Positions 31,127 to 40,259 of a stretch of DNA of 64,000 nt are shown one piece after another; the first letter of the stretch is position 1; each line of letters begins with the position of its first letter. Both the position numbers and the translations under genes were made by a program. The notes below the pieces were generated by a model that saw only the letters and a list, made by a program, of their open reading frames with translations, did no database searches and was not told where the DNA came from. Source of the stretch: Myxococcales bacterium (GTDB lineage: Bacteria; Myxococcota_A; Polyangia; Polyangiales; Ga0077539); contig JAUSAZ010000012.1 of the NCBI GenBank assembly GCA_030652255.1, forward strand, positions 17,049-81,048, read 5' to 3'.

Positions 31127-31132
31127 TACAAC
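31127..31132 (+). promoter_or_regulatory. possible -10 element TACAAC
   Basis: TACAAC ends seven bases before the ATG at 31140, which is the spacing expected for a leaderless transcript. There is no Shine-Dalgarno sequence in between. No -35 is evident. Confidence 0.3.
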
Positions 31133-31139
31133 GGCGACC

Positions 31140-31520
31140 ATGCCGTGGTTGCTCGTGGCCGTCGTCGGCGCCGCCGTCATCCTCTGGTGGTTCTCCCTCC
31201 ACGAAGACCTGTTCTGTCTCTCGGTGCGGGGCGGCCGCGTGCTCATCGTGCGCGGCCGCGTGCCCCCGCGCTTCGTGGCCGACGTGCGCGACGTCCTCGG
31301 CCGGGCCCGCGCCCGGGACGTGACCATCCGCGCGCGCCCCACCGTGCACAGCGGGCGGCTGGAGTTCTCGGGCGAGCTCGACGAGGGCACCCAGCAGCGG
31401 CTGCGCAACGTGTTCGGGCTCATCCCCGCGGTGCAGCTCCGGAGCGCGCCGCCCATCCAGAACCCCACGGTGGGTCAGCGCCTCGGCATCGAGTGGCTGG
31501 CGTGGTGGTTCGCCCGCTGA
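31140..31520 (+). CDS. DUF3634-like small membrane-anchored protein
   Basis: A 126-residue protein with one N-terminal membrane segment (LLVAVVGAAVILWWFSL) and a cytosolic domain reading FCLSVRGGRVLIVRGRVPPR, then LRNVFGLIPAVQLRSAP. This resembles DUF3634, a family of unknown function in Gamma- and Deltaproteobacteria; the family call is from memory and moderate. It ends IEWLAWWFAR, a Trp-rich tail that may contact the membrane. The gene is convergent with the next one. Confidence 0.65.
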   Translation: MPWLLVAVVGAAVILWWFSLHEDLFCLSVRGGRVLIVRGRVPPRFVADVRDVLGRARARDVTIRARPTVHSGRLEFSGELDEGTQQRLRNVFGLIPAVQLRSAPPIQNPTVGQRLGIEWLAWWFAR

Positions 31521-31547
31521 CGCGCGCCGAGGTCGGACCGTCGACCC

Positions 31548-32297
31548 TCAGCGCGTGAGCGCCGCGAAGGGGTCGGCGCCCGGCGCCAGCGCCGCGAGCG
31601 TCTCGGCCCCCGCCACCTCGCGGATCTCCATCCGCACCGGACCCATCCGGTGCACCGTCGCGACGAGGGCGCCAGTGGCGAGGCGGGTCCACCCCTCCCA
31701 GCTCGCCTCGAGGCCGCCGATGGGCAGCACCGAGACCCACATCCGCCACGCCCTCGGGCGGCCGTTGGCGTCCAGCAGCCAGAGGTAGCTGTCGCCGGGG
31801 GTGACGCCGCCGGAGCGGTAGCGCAGCAGCAGCGCGTCGCGGCCGCCCTCGCGCACCACCGAGCGGGTGACGCCCTCGTCGAAGACCTTCACCACGGGGT
31901 TGAGCCAGAAGGAGTCGTTGATCCACCGGCGCCAGGCGGTGTCGAGCGCGGCGTCGAGCGCGGCGCCGGAGAGCGCGCGGCCGCCGCGCCACGCGAGGCC
32001 GCGGCGGGTGGACAGGTCGAGCAGCACGCGCTCGTCGCCGCGCTCGAAGCGCTCGAAGCCGCGGGCGCGGTCCCAGAGGTGGCGGTCGCCGTTGAAGAAG
32101 CTCCAGCGCACGGCGCCGGTGCGCTCCCACGCGGCGGCGTCGACCGCGGCGAGCATCCGGCGCGCGAGGGCGTCGGCGTCGCCCGGCGCGGCCTCGGGCA
32201 TCGGGTGCCGGAGGTACGCCCACCCGCCGAGCGCCAGCACCAGCAGCAGCGCCGCCAGCACGCCGACGCCGCGGAGGATCTTCTTCACGATTCGCAT
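31548..32297 (-). CDS. membrane-anchored protein of unknown function
   Basis: A 249-residue protein I do not assign. It begins MRIVKKILRGVGVLAALLLV, a basic N-terminus and a single hydrophobic segment (residues about 9-28), so it is anchored by its N-terminus and most of it should be periplasmic. The rest is a soluble domain rich in Trp and Arg with alternating strands (SFFNGDRHLWDRARG, DALLLRYRSGGVTPGDSYLW, ATGALVATVHRMGPVRMEI), which recalls LolA/LppX-like lipid-carrier folds, but that is only an impression. It lies between DUF3634 and a desaturase, 65 bases after the latter's end in the opposite sense. Confidence 0.72.
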   Translation of the reverse strand: MRIVKKILRGVGVLAALLLVLALGGWAYLRHPMPEAAPGDADALARRMLAAVDAAAWERTGAVRWSFFNGDRHLWDRARGFERFERGDERVLLDLSTRRGLAWRGGRALSGAALDAALDTAWRRWINDSFWLNPVVKVFDEGVTRSVVREGGRDALLLRYRSGGVTPGDSYLWLLDANGRPRAWRMWVSVLPIGGLEASWEGWTRLATGALVATVHRMGPVRMEIREVAGAETLAALAPGADPFAALTR

Positions 32298-32361
32298 GGG
32301 GTGACGCCGACGCTAGTACGATCGACGGCGAACGCCGATGGGTCCCAGGGGACCGGGGCGA

Positions 32362-33450
32362 TCAGGCGGCCCGGGCGTCGTCGGCGCGGGCCTCGGGCTG
32401 CGCTGCCTGCTCCGCCGCGCGCTTCGCCGCGAGGTAGGGCTCGTAGTGCCGCTCGAAGAACTTGTCCTTGAAGTCGCGCCACGCCGTGACGCCGCCGATG
32501 AGGCGGTAGAAGCGGATGAACGCGAAGGAGATGTCGGGCTGCCACCAGAGGAAGCCCGCGCGCACGCTGTTGGGAAACAGGTGGTGGTTGTTGTGCCACT
32601 CGCCCGCGACGATGCCCGGCCAGAACTGGTTGATCGACAGGTTGCGGCGGTCGAACTCGATGCCGTCGCGGCGCTTGTCCTTGCCGCCCGCGTGCAGGTC
32701 GTAGTTGTGCGCGCGGATGCCGATGCCCCACACGGCGGCCCAGCCGAAGAGCGCCGTCGCGAGCGCGTGGCCGCCCAGCAGGTAGAAGATGCCGTACCAG
32801 GCCGCCCAGTTGAGCGCGAAGTGGGCCCAGGTGCGCGCCGGGTGCGCGACGCTGCCCCAGCGCTGGTACTGCGCGTAGGTGTTGGGCTTCAGGCCCGTGT
32901 GGGCCACCAGCCCGACGACCTGGTCGTACTCCTTCGGGCTGAGCGTCTTGCTGATGGGCTGGTGCAGCTCGGCGGCGAGGAAGCAGTACAGCCAGCCCGC
33001 GGTGGCGTTGTAGGGATCGCCCGGCTGGTCGGAGTACGCGTGGTGCACCTGGTGCGAGACGACGTAGGTCTCCTCGGGCACGATCTTGATCGAAAGCTCG
33101 CGGCAGAGCGCGCGGTAGAAGCGGTTGCGGAAGGTGAACGCGCGGTGCGTGGAGTACCGGTGCAGCCACACGGTGCCGTGCGTGCCGATCCACACCATCG
33201 AGTAGAGGAAGCCCGCGAGCATCAGCGGCCAGCTGAAGTACTTCGTGAGAAAGACGACGCCGAAGGGGATGAGCGCGAGGGTCCAGAACCACCCGGTGAA
33301 CGCGAGCCACGTCTTGCGGTCGGCGAAGACGTTCATGCGGGTGCGCCAGGCGCGCATGATCTCCGCGGTGGTCGGCTTGGAGAGCACGCCGTCCTTGGTC
33401 CAGCCGTAGACGGGCTCCTGGAGCACGCGGGCGAGCAGTGGTTGCGCCAT
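32362..33450 (-). CDS. acyl-CoA (delta-9 type) fatty acid desaturase
   Basis: A 362-residue integral membrane di-iron desaturase that inserts a cis double bond into acyl chains. The His boxes are HRYSTHR (97-103), HQVHH (133-137) and HNNHH (286-290), the ligand pattern of the acyl-CoA desaturase family. Hydrophobic segments (about 48-70, 72-92, 195-215, 220-245) flank the boxes. ATG 33450 was chosen because it opens the recognisable domain; upstream in-frame codons to 33531 are Arg-rich and unlikely. The C-terminal 25 residues are Ala/Glu/Arg-rich. It probably adjusts membrane fluidity or supplies unsaturated acyl chains. Confidence 0.9.
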   Translation of the reverse strand: MAQPLLARVLQEPVYGWTKDGVLSKPTTAEIMRAWRTRMNVFADRKTWLAFTGWFWTLALIPFGVVFLTKYFSWPLMLAGFLYSMVWIGTHGTVWLHRYSTHRAFTFRNRFYRALCRELSIKIVPEETYVVSHQVHHAYSDQPGDPYNATAGWLYCFLAAELHQPISKTLSPKEYDQVVGLVAHTGLKPNTYAQYQRWGSVAHPARTWAHFALNWAAWYGIFYLLGGHALATALFGWAAVWGIGIRAHNYDLHAGGKDKRRDGIEFDRRNLSINQFWPGIVAGEWHNNHHLFPNSVRAGFLWWQPDISFAFIRFYRLIGGVTAWRDFKDKFFERHYEPYLAAKRAAEQAAQPEARADDARAA

Positions 33451-33680
33451 CGATCGGTGCCTTCTGGCGATCGACCGGTGGGGGTCGCGCCGGGCCGATC
33501 GCGGTGCCGAAGCGCGGGCGGATACTCCCACGCGCCGCGGCCCGTCGTCTCACCGAAACCGCTGCGTAACAGGCTACGCACCGCGCGCGGGCGCCGCTCG
33601 ACGGGCGCGCCGCGTTGGGGTAGTGAAGCGCCGCCTCGACCCGTCACCCCCAAGAATTCCCCGCACCCGAAGGACCTCCG

Positions 33681-34778
33681 ATGGCGCTGAAAGTCGCAAT
33701 CGTGGGCCTGCCCAACGTGGGCAAGTCCACCCTGTTCAACGCGCTCACGCAGACCGCGGCGGCGCAGGCCGCCAACTACCCCTTCTGCACCATCGAGCCC
33801 AACGTCGGCGACGTGGCCGTCCCGGAGCCCCGGCTCGACGTGCTGGCGAAGATCGTCGGCTCGAAGGAGATCATCCCGGCGCGCATCAACTTCGTCGACA
33901 TCGCCGGCCTCGTGCGCGGCGCGTCCAAGGGCGAGGGGCTGGGCAACCAGTTTCTCGCGAACATCCGCGACTGCGACGCCGTGGCCTTCGTGGCGCGCTG
34001 CTTCATCGACGACGACATCATCCACGTCGAGAACCGCGTCGACCCCATCTCCGACCTCGAGATCATCGAGACCGAGCTGATGCTGGCCGACCTCGAGAGC
34101 CTCGAGAAGCGCACCATCACCCTGGAGAAGCGCGCCCGCGGCGGCGACAAGGAGGCCATCGCCACCCTGCGCCTCGTGAAGGTCGCCCTCGACCTGCTCA
34201 ACTCCGGCCGCCCGGCCCGCGCCGCGGTCATCGCCCCGGAGGACGAGAAGGCCTGGCGCATGCTCCAGCTGCTCACCTCGAAGCCCTCGCTCTTCGTCTG
34301 CAACGTCGACGAGGCCTCGGCCGACCTCGGCAACGAGCTGTCCGCCAAGGTGGCCGAGCGCGCCGCCCGCGACGGCAGCCGCTCGGTGGTGATCTCCGCC
34401 CGCATCGAGAGCGAGATCGCCCTGCTCGCGGCCGACGACCGCAAGGACTTCCTCGACACCCTCGGGCTCAAGGAGCCCGGGCTCAACCGGCTCATCCGTG
34501 AGGCCTACGCGCTGCTCGGCCTGCGCACCTACTTCACGGTGGGCCCGAAGGAGGCCCGCGCCTGGACCATCCAGGCCGGGGACACCGCGCCGGTCGCGGC
34601 GGGCGTCATCCACACGGACTTCGAGCGCACCTTCATCCGCGCCGAGACCATCGCCTACGAAGACTTCGTGCGGCTGAAGGGCGAGTCGGGCGCGCGCGAC
34701 GCGGGCCGCCTGCGCCTCGAGGGCAAGGAGTACGTCGTGCAGGACGGCGACGTGATGCACTTCCGCACCGGCGCGTAG
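33681..34778 (+). CDS. ychF: redox-regulated ribosome-binding ATPase YchF
   Basis: A 365-residue member of the OBG-like P-loop family that hydrolyses ATP rather than GTP and binds the ribosome. G1 is GLPNVGKST (8-16), followed by the family-specific TAAAQAANYPFCTIEPNVG, G3 region DIAGLVRGASKGEGLGNQFL and, in place of NKxD, the NVDE motif (residues about 210-213) that gives ATP specificity. A TGS domain ends the protein (about 280-365), with LRLEGKEYVVQDGDVMHF. The length matches the family. It stands alone with a hairpin behind its stop. Confidence 0.96.
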   Translation: MALKVAIVGLPNVGKSTLFNALTQTAAAQAANYPFCTIEPNVGDVAVPEPRLDVLAKIVGSKEIIPARINFVDIAGLVRGASKGEGLGNQFLANIRDCDAVAFVARCFIDDDIIHVENRVDPISDLEIIETELMLADLESLEKRTITLEKRARGGDKEAIATLRLVKVALDLLNSGRPARAAVIAPEDEKAWRMLQLLTSKPSLFVCNVDEASADLGNELSAKVAERAARDGSRSVVISARIESEIALLAADDRKDFLDTLGLKEPGLNRLIREAYALLGLRTYFTVGPKEARAWTIQAGDTAPVAAGVIHTDFERTFIRAETIAYEDFVRLKGESGARDAGRLRLEGKEYVVQDGDVMHFRTGA

Positions 34779-34793
34779 CGGCGGGCGTAACAA

Positions 34794-34820
34794 CACCGAC
34801 CCGGCGCCGCCCGGTCGGTG
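34794..34820. terminator. hairpin downstream of ychF
   Basis: CACCGACC pairs with GGTCGGTG (8 bp, 11-base loop), 15 bases after the ychF stop. There is no T-run, as is common in very GC-rich genomes. It may end the ychF transcript. The next gene's -10-like TACGAT (34822-34827) begins right after it. Confidence 0.4.
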
Positions 34821-34839
34821 GTACGATGCGCGGGTTGCC

Positions 34840-35952
34840 GTGACCTTGCCGCCCCCGCCTTGGCTCGTAGACCCGTTGCCCTGGCATGCTGCGGCGTCCC
34901 CGATCGAGGTCCCGCGCGCACCCATCGACCCGGAGACCGAGTCGGCGCTGCACCACGGTCGGTACGTCCCCCTCTTCGGCTGGGGCGCCACGGACGACGA
35001 GGCCCGCCGGGTCGTCGCGCTGGTCTCCCGGGCCTACTCCACCGAGGCCGACCCCGGCGCGATGGACTGCCTCGCCACGATGCTCCTGCACCCCAACCTC
35101 GGCACCCGACCGATGACCTTCCTCGCCGAGGCCATCCAGTCGGGGGCCGCGCCCGACTCCTGGGGGCGGGTCGCGCTCGCCGCCGCGGGGCTGCTCGGGG
35201 CGGGCGACGCCGTGCGGGCGGAGTTCGGCGAACCCCTGCTGGAGTGCCCCTCGCTGCGGGCCAACGCGCTGCGCACCGTCGCCGTGGGCGGGGCCGAGCG
35301 GTACACCTTCCCCGAGACCTTCGCGCGGCTCTGCGCGGCGGAGAAGGAGTTCGGGGGCACCCGCGACGCCGAGTCGTTCACGGCGCTGCGGGCGTGGTTC
35401 GAGCTGGTGCTGGCGCGGCGATGGTCGGCGCTCGACACCCTGCGCGAGATCCGGGTGGAGTCGCTCCCCGCGGCGGACGCGTGGCTGGTGTCCGCGGGGC
35501 TCTTCCTCGTGGGCGACGACGCCGCGAAGTCGCGGATGACCGAGTACGCCAGCCTCGCGCTGGAGGGCCTGCAGCCCGTGGCGCCGCGGGTGATGCACGT
35601 CCTGGCGCGCGAGCTCGCCGAGCTGGTGTCGCAGCCCTGGGCCCGCCGCTGGGACCACCTCCGCTGCGCCGCCGCGAAGGACCACGCGGCCGCCGCGGTG
35701 CGCGCCTGGCTGAGCGCGGCGCTCTACGAGCCGCACGACGAGGGCGCCGAGCACGAGACGCTGGGCCCCGAGATGACCAAGGCCGCCAGGGAGGCGCGCG
35801 CGCTGGTGGGGGGCTTCCTGGTCGACTGGTTCGTGCACGACCGCGAGGCCCGCTCGCGGGTCGACCACTGGGCCGGCGACGTGCTGCGGGTCTACCACCG
35901 GCTGCACGGGGCCTCGATGCTGGGCAGCGCCCTCGACGAGGTGGTGGGATGA
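34840..35952 (+). CDS. unknown helical protein, coupled to a TPR protein
   Basis: A 370-residue protein without a family I recognise. It has no signal or membrane segment. The composition is Ala/Leu/Arg rich with regular amphipathic helices (for example RRVVALVSRAYSTEADPGAM, DSWGRVALAAAGLLGAGDAV, AHVL..ELAELVSQPW), suggesting an alpha-solenoid of the SEL1/HEAT sort. GTG 34840 is preceded by a TACGAT hexamer twelve bases upstream, so a short leader is likely. Its stop overlaps the next gene's ATG, which makes a functional pair probable. No function is proposed. Confidence 0.72.
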   Translation: MTLPPPPWLVDPLPWHAAASPIEVPRAPIDPETESALHHGRYVPLFGWGATDDEARRVVALVSRAYSTEADPGAMDCLATMLLHPNLGTRPMTFLAEAIQSGAAPDSWGRVALAAAGLLGAGDAVRAEFGEPLLECPSLRANALRTVAVGGAERYTFPETFARLCAAEKEFGGTRDAESFTALRAWFELVLARRWSALDTLREIRVESLPAADAWLVSAGLFLVGDDAAKSRMTEYASLALEGLQPVAPRVMHVLARELAELVSQPWARRWDHLRCAAAKDHAAAAVRAWLSAALYEPHDEGAEHETLGPEMTKAAREARALVGGFLVDWFVHDREARSRVDHWAGDVLRVYHRLHGASMLGSALDEVVG

Positions 35953-36998
35953 GCGCCTTCGACGACGCCATCGACGCCCTGCACGAGAGCATCGCCGGGT
36001 GGAACCGCGGGGCCATGCCCGGCACCATCTCCCGCTGCGCGGTGTGCTTCGACGCGGCCGCCAGGGAGGGCGACCCCCGGGCCGCGGTGGGGGCCGCGGT
36101 GGCGCGCGGGCTCGCCGGCGACCACGAGGGCGCCCGCCGGCGGCTGCTGGAGACCGTCGCGCGCTGGCCCGACGCGGCGGGTGCGTACGTGGCCCTCGGG
36201 ATGGTGGCGCTGCGCTCGCCGGACGTGCTGGCCCACGCCGCGGAGGCCTCCTGGGCCCTCATCGCGGCGCGCTCGCTGGCCCCGTCGGTGGGGTGCATCG
36301 AGCGCTCCCTCGCGGTGGCCCTCGCGGCGCAGGGCGAGTTCATGGGGGCGCTGCAGTGCGCACGGGCGGCGCTGGCCATCGACTCCGACGACGAGGAGGC
36401 GCGGCTCTGGTCGGCGCTGATGCGGCTGTACTTCGGCGGCGACGTGACGGCGGCCTCGGTGCTGACGGAGCTCCCGCCGGAGGCCCTGCTGCGCGGGCGC
36501 TCCACCGCGGTGTGGCTGGGCGCCGTCGCGGGCTTCTACGCCAAGGGGGAGTTTCACGAGGCGCGGGTGACGCTGCGCAAGGCCATCGGGGTGTTCAAGC
36601 AGGGGGCGACGCCGGAGAAGCCGCTGGTCGACAGCGCGCGGCGGTGGTTTCGCGAGCTGCGGGGCTTCGGGGCGGGGGTGCCCATGACGGGCGAGCGCTG
36701 GGTGCGCGACGTGGGCGGGGCGCAGAGCGAGTACGTGCGCACCCGGGCGGCCCTGTCGACCTTCCGCGACGCGGTGGTGCAGTCCGGCGGCCGGGCCCCG
36801 GCGGACGTGGTGACGGTGCTCGACATCGACAGCGCGCTCGGCGCGATGGAGGCGCGAGCGCGGCGGGGGATGCTGGAGTACGGGGCGCGGCTGATGGTCC
36901 GCGGCTTCGCGGAGGCGTACCTCCCGATGGTGGCGTGCCTCGAGCCGCCGCCCCTGGAGCTGCTCGCGGCGATGGGCCTGGTGCGGCTCGATGGCTGA
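35949..36998 (+). CDS. TPR-like protein of unknown function
   Basis: A 349-residue protein, co-translated with the gene before it by ATGA overlap. It is built from TPR-like helical pairs: GDPRAAVGAAVARGLAGDHE, AGAYVALGMVALRSPDVLAH, GEFMGALQCARAALAIDSDD and GEFHEARVTLRKAIGVF. The last third, after residue 240, is a distinct helical domain with EYVRTRAALSTFRDAVVQSG. Early Cys residues (CAVC) are present but isolated. It should be cytosolic. The pair 34840/35949 could form a protein complex; nothing in the sequence tells its target. Confidence 0.75.
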   Translation: MSAFDDAIDALHESIAGWNRGAMPGTISRCAVCFDAAAREGDPRAAVGAAVARGLAGDHEGARRRLLETVARWPDAAGAYVALGMVALRSPDVLAHAAEASWALIAARSLAPSVGCIERSLAVALAAQGEFMGALQCARAALAIDSDDEEARLWSALMRLYFGGDVTAASVLTELPPEALLRGRSTAVWLGAVAGFYAKGEFHEARVTLRKAIGVFKQGATPEKPLVDSARRWFRELRGFGAGVPMTGERWVRDVGGAQSEYVRTRAALSTFRDAVVQSGGRAPADVVTVLDIDSALGAMEARARRGMLEYGARLMVRGFAEAYLPMVACLEPPPLELLAAMGLVRLDG

Positions 36999-37000
36999 CG

Positions 37001-37030
37001 TTGTGTCCCGGGTCACCGGGGGACTAGGGT
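37001..37030 (+). promoter_or_regulatory. sigma70-like promoter, leaderless, before the FHA regulator
   Basis: TTGTGT (37001-37006) is followed after 18 bases by TAGGGT (37025-37030). The hexamer ends seven bases before GTG 37038, so the message would begin at or one base from its start codon. This is the clearest two-part promoter in the window with a leaderless arrangement. Confidence 0.45.
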
Positions 37031-37037
37031 TGCAGGC

Positions 37038-39068
37038 GTGATCCGACTGGAGGTCGAGCAGGGCGAGGCGAAGGGGCGGGTCTTCGAGCAGGACGCGGAG
37101 GAGATCACGCTGGGCCGCGCGCCCAACTCCGACCTGCTGCTCCCCGACTGGCACGTGTCGGGCTCGCACGGGGTCATCACCGTGGAGTCCGCGAGCGGCG
37201 CGGTGCGCTATCGCGATCTCAAGAGCACCAACGGGTCGCGGGTCATCCGCGGCAAGCAGACGCTCCCGGTGGACTCCACCGTGGGCTTCGAGCTGGCGCT
37301 CAAGCACGGCGACCGGCTGCAGCTGGGCGACCACGAGCGCCCGGTGCTGGTGGGCGTCTCCATCGCGGTGCTCCCGGCGACGACGCCGTTCCTGCCGACG
37401 ACGGGCTCGATGCTCACGGCGACCATTCCCCCGCGGGCCGACGGCTCGTCGGTGCTGCGCGCCGCGACCGTGCAGGCGGTGGAGGAGCCCGAGGCCAAGG
37501 TGCTCGTGATGCGCCCGGTGGAGACCGTGGCGGAGGTGCAGCGCACAGTCGAGAGCGACCCGGGCTCGCTCAAGGGCTTGCTCTCGGTGCTGCGAAAGCT
37601 CACCGGGGCCATCGAGCTCGACGAGGTCTTCGACGCCATCGAGGCGGCGGTCTTCGAGGCGGTGCCCAAGGCGACGCACCTCACGCTGGCGCTGCGGGAC
37701 GACAGCGGCGACAAGCCCACCTACGTGGCGGTGACGACGCGCGTGCGCGGGCGCACCGACAAGAGCGGCGAGGCGGTGCCCATCTCCAAGAGCGTGGTGC
37801 GCAAGGTGGTCGAGCAGCGCGCCGCGGTGCTGGCCGCCGACGCGATGCGCGAGGTGGGAGAGACGGCGAGCATCATGGGGGCGAAGATCCTCTCCACGAT
37901 GGGGGTGCCGCTCTGGCGGGGCGAGGAGATCCTCGGGGTGCTGCAGGTGGACAACCGCGCGCAGCCCGGGATGTTCAAGGACCGCGACCTCGACCTGCTG
38001 ATGCTGGTGGGCCAGCAGGCGAGCCTGGCGGTGCACAACGCGCGGCTCTACCGGCAGGTGAAGCAGGCGGAGATGAGCGCGCGGACGGAGAACTCCTTCC
38101 TCAAGCAGCGCGCGCAGAAGAAGTTCGAGGGGATCATCGGCGACTCGAAGGCGATGCAGTCGCTCTTCGAGAAGATGGCCAAGGTGGTCGACACGCGGGT
38201 GAGCGTGCTGATCGAGGGCGAGACGGGCACCGGCAAGGAGCTCGTCGCGAGCGCGGTGCACTACCAGTCGCGGCGCAAAGACCGGCTCTTCATCGCGCAG
38301 AACTGCGCGGCGCTGCCGGAGACCCTGCTGGAGAGCGAGCTCTTCGGGCACAAGAAGGGCGCGTTCACGGGCGCGACGGAGGACAAGAAGGGCCTCTTCG
38401 AGCTGGCCGACGGGGGCACGCTCTTCCTCGACGAGATCGGCGAGATGCCCCTCGGGTTGCAGGCGAAGATCCTGCGCACGCTGCAGGAGGGCGAGGTGCG
38501 CCCGCTCGGCAGCGGCGTCGTGAAGAACGTCGACGTGCGCATCGTGGCGGCCACCAACCGCAAGCTCGAAGACGAGGTCGCCGCGGGCCGCTTCCGGCAG
38601 GACCTCTACTACCGCCTCCAGGTGTTTCCGGTGCGCATCCCGGCGCTGCGCGAGCGGCGCGAGGACATCCCCGTCCTCGCCGCCCACTTCCTGAAGCGGT
38701 ACACCCACGAGCTCGGCAAGCCCGTCGCGGGCTTCTCGCAGCAGGCGATGGAGCTGCTGATGTCCTACGACTTCCCGGGCAACGTGCGGGAGTTGGAGAA
38801 CGAGGTGCAGCGGCTGGTGATCCAGTGCGAGCCGGGTGGCTACGTGATGGCGGAGCACCTTTCGCCGCGCATCCGCAACATCGAGGGGCTGCTCGACAAG
38901 ATCCGGGCGCCGCGCGGCACCCTCAAGGACATGATCGAGCACATCGAGAAGTGGCTGCTCATCGAGGCCCTGCGAGAGCACGGCAACAACAAGAGCGCGA
39001 CGGCCAAGACCCTGGGCATCACCCGCGAGGGCCTGCACAAGAAGCTCAAGGGCTACGGCATCAGCTGA
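37038..39068 (+). CDS. FHA-GAF sigma54-dependent transcription activator
   Basis: A 676-residue enhancer-binding protein. An FHA domain (about 20-90, with [20 protein letters not shown] and [10 protein letters not shown]) binds phosphothreonine, so its input is probably a Ser/Thr kinase. A GAF domain (about 190-345) follows. The AAA+ domain (about 365-600) has Walker A GETGTGKE (from 394), GAFTGA (from 441, the sigma54 contact loop), Walker [13 protein letters not shown] and an R-finger region. The C-terminus (about 635-676) is a Fis-type helix-turn-helix. This architecture is typical of Myxococcota, where FHA-EBPs work with Hanks kinases; kinases are encoded at 15777 and 59324. GTG 37038 is set by the promoter. 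Confidence 0.95.
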   Translation: MIRLEVEQGEAKGRVFEQDAEEITLGRAPNSDLLLPDWHVSGSHGVITVESASGAVRYRDLKSTNGSRVIRGKQTLPVDSTVGFELALKHGDRLQLGDHERPVLVGVSIAVLPATTPFLPTTGSMLTATIPPRADGSSVLRAATVQAVEEPEAKVLVMRPVETVAEVQRTVESDPGSLKGLLSVLRKLTGAIELDEVFDAIEAAVFEAVPKATHLTLALRDDSGDKPTYVAVTTRVRGRTDKSGEAVPISKSVVRKVVEQRAAVLAADAMREVGETASIMGAKILSTMGVPLWRGEEILGVLQVDNRAQPGMFKDRDLDLLMLVGQQASLAVHNARLYRQVKQAEMSARTENSFLKQRAQKKFEGIIGDSKAMQSLFEKMAKVVDTRVSVLIEGETGTGKELVASAVHYQSRRKDRLFIAQNCAALPETLLESELFGHKKGAFTGATEDKKGLFELADGGTLFLDEIGEMPLGLQAKILRTLQEGEVRPLGSGVVKNVDVRIVAATNRKLEDEVAAGRFRQDLYYRLQVFPVRIPALRERREDIPVLAAHFLKRYTHELGKPVAGFSQQAMELLMSYDFPGNVRELENEVQRLVIQCEPGGYVMAEHLSPRIRNIEGLLDKIRAPRGTLKDMIEHIEKWLLIEALREHGNNKSATAKTLGITREGLHKKLKGYGIS

Positions 39069-39085
39069 GCGGGGCGGGGGGGCTG

Positions 39086-40105
39086 TCAGCCCATCGCGAC
39101 AAGCGAGCGGGCGAGCGGGTTCGCCGGGTCGAGGCGCAGCGCGCGGCGGGCCAGCGAGGCGCCCTCCGGGTCGGCCCCGTCGGACGCCAGCAGCGTGCGC
39201 GCGGCGTGGGCCACGAGCCAGGCGTCGTTGGGGCTGTGCTCGGCCGCGCCCAGCCAGGCCCGCGAGGCCTGCCTCCAGCGCCCGCGGCGCTCGTGGTCGT
39301 GCGCGGCCTGGGCGGCGTGGCGCGCCTGGAGCCCGGAGATGCCCCGGCGCGCGGCGTCGAGGGAGGGGTCGCCGGGCTGGTGCGCGGCCAGGGCGTTGAG
39401 GGTGGACTGGAGCACCCCGCAGAGCAGGTCGACCTCGTCGCGGAGGTCGCGCATGGAGACGGCGAGGTCGCCCCAGGGGTCGGCGTCGGGCGACGCCGGA
39501 GCATCGACCAGGGTCGGGACGCGAGGCGGGCGCAGCGACTCCGGCGAGAGCCGCATGCTCGCCGAGATGAGCATCGGGGGCCGAACGGTGTCGCTCGTCG
39601 GGGACGTCGGGCGAAACGACTCGCTGATGCCCCGCTCGGCGAGGTCGGTCAGGGTCATCGGCGGGGGCGGGGGCGCGGGCGTCGGCATGGCGGGCGGAGC
39701 CGACGGCGCGCAGGGCGCCACGCTGAACACCTCCTGCGCGCGCTCGGCGCGGGAGAAGGGCTCGATCGGTCCATGGGCGCTGTTCGCCGGGTGGGTCACC
39801 CCGAGGCGGCGGTCGTAGTCGACGCGGCGGGCGGGGTCACCGAGCACCCGCCACGCGGCGTCCATCGCGCAGAGCACGGCGTGCGCCCGCGACGCGCTCG
39901 CGGTGGTCTGGCGCTGCGCCGATGCGAGTGAGCGGTAGAGCGTGCTGCGCAGTCCGTAGGCGCGTTGGATCAACGAGCTCGGCGCATCGCGTGCGACACC
40001 CAGGAGCTCGTAGTGATCGAGGGAGTCCAGCCGCTGGAAGAGCTGATCGAGCCGGTCGGCCGGCTCACGGACGGGCGACGAAGGTGACTGTCGGAGCATC
40101 TCCAT
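39086..40105 (-). CDS. J-domain-like protein lacking HPD, with TPR-like C-terminus
   Basis: A protein of 339 residues from ATG 40105 (349 if GTG 40135 is used). Residues about 20-80 look like a J domain, DHYELLGVARDAPSSLIQRA and AHAVLCAMDAAWRVLGDPAR then RRVDYDRRL, but the HPD motif between helices II and III is absent (LYRSLA there), so it should not stimulate Hsp70. A Pro/Ser-rich linker carries FRPTSPTSDT and MRLSPESLRPP, rich in Ser/Thr-Pro. The end (about 255-339) holds TPR-like repeats with RARLAR and LARRALRLDPANPLARS. Related in style to the protein at 21430. Confidence 0.72.
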   Translation of the reverse strand: MEMLRQSPSSPVREPADRLDQLFQRLDSLDHYELLGVARDAPSSLIQRAYGLRSTLYRSLASAQRQTTASASRAHAVLCAMDAAWRVLGDPARRVDYDRRLGVTHPANSAHGPIEPFSRAERAQEVFSVAPCAPSAPPAMPTPAPPPPPMTLTDLAERGISESFRPTSPTSDTVRPPMLISASMRLSPESLRPPRVPTLVDAPASPDADPWGDLAVSMRDLRDEVDLLCGVLQSTLNALAAHQPGDPSLDAARRGISGLQARHAAQAAHDHERRGRWRQASRAWLGAAEHSPNDAWLVAHAARTLLASDGADPEGASLARRALRLDPANPLARSLVAMG

Positions 40106-40259
40106 GGGCGCCGCTGATTGCGAGCCCGGTGCCACGCCCCCTGGCGCCGCAAAACGCCCTGGAGGGAAGCGCTTTCGTGGGGTTCAGGCCCGCCCGGCGC
40201 CCCTGGCGGCCACACCTCGACCATGGCGCGGCTTCCAGGGTGGCATCGCCCGATCAGCG

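Noticed and set aside
33451..33680. Gene or RNA in the desaturase-ychF gap
   Set aside because: The 230 bases contain short GATCGG-like repeats and GC-rich palindromes, but no open frame with features and no clear structured RNA.
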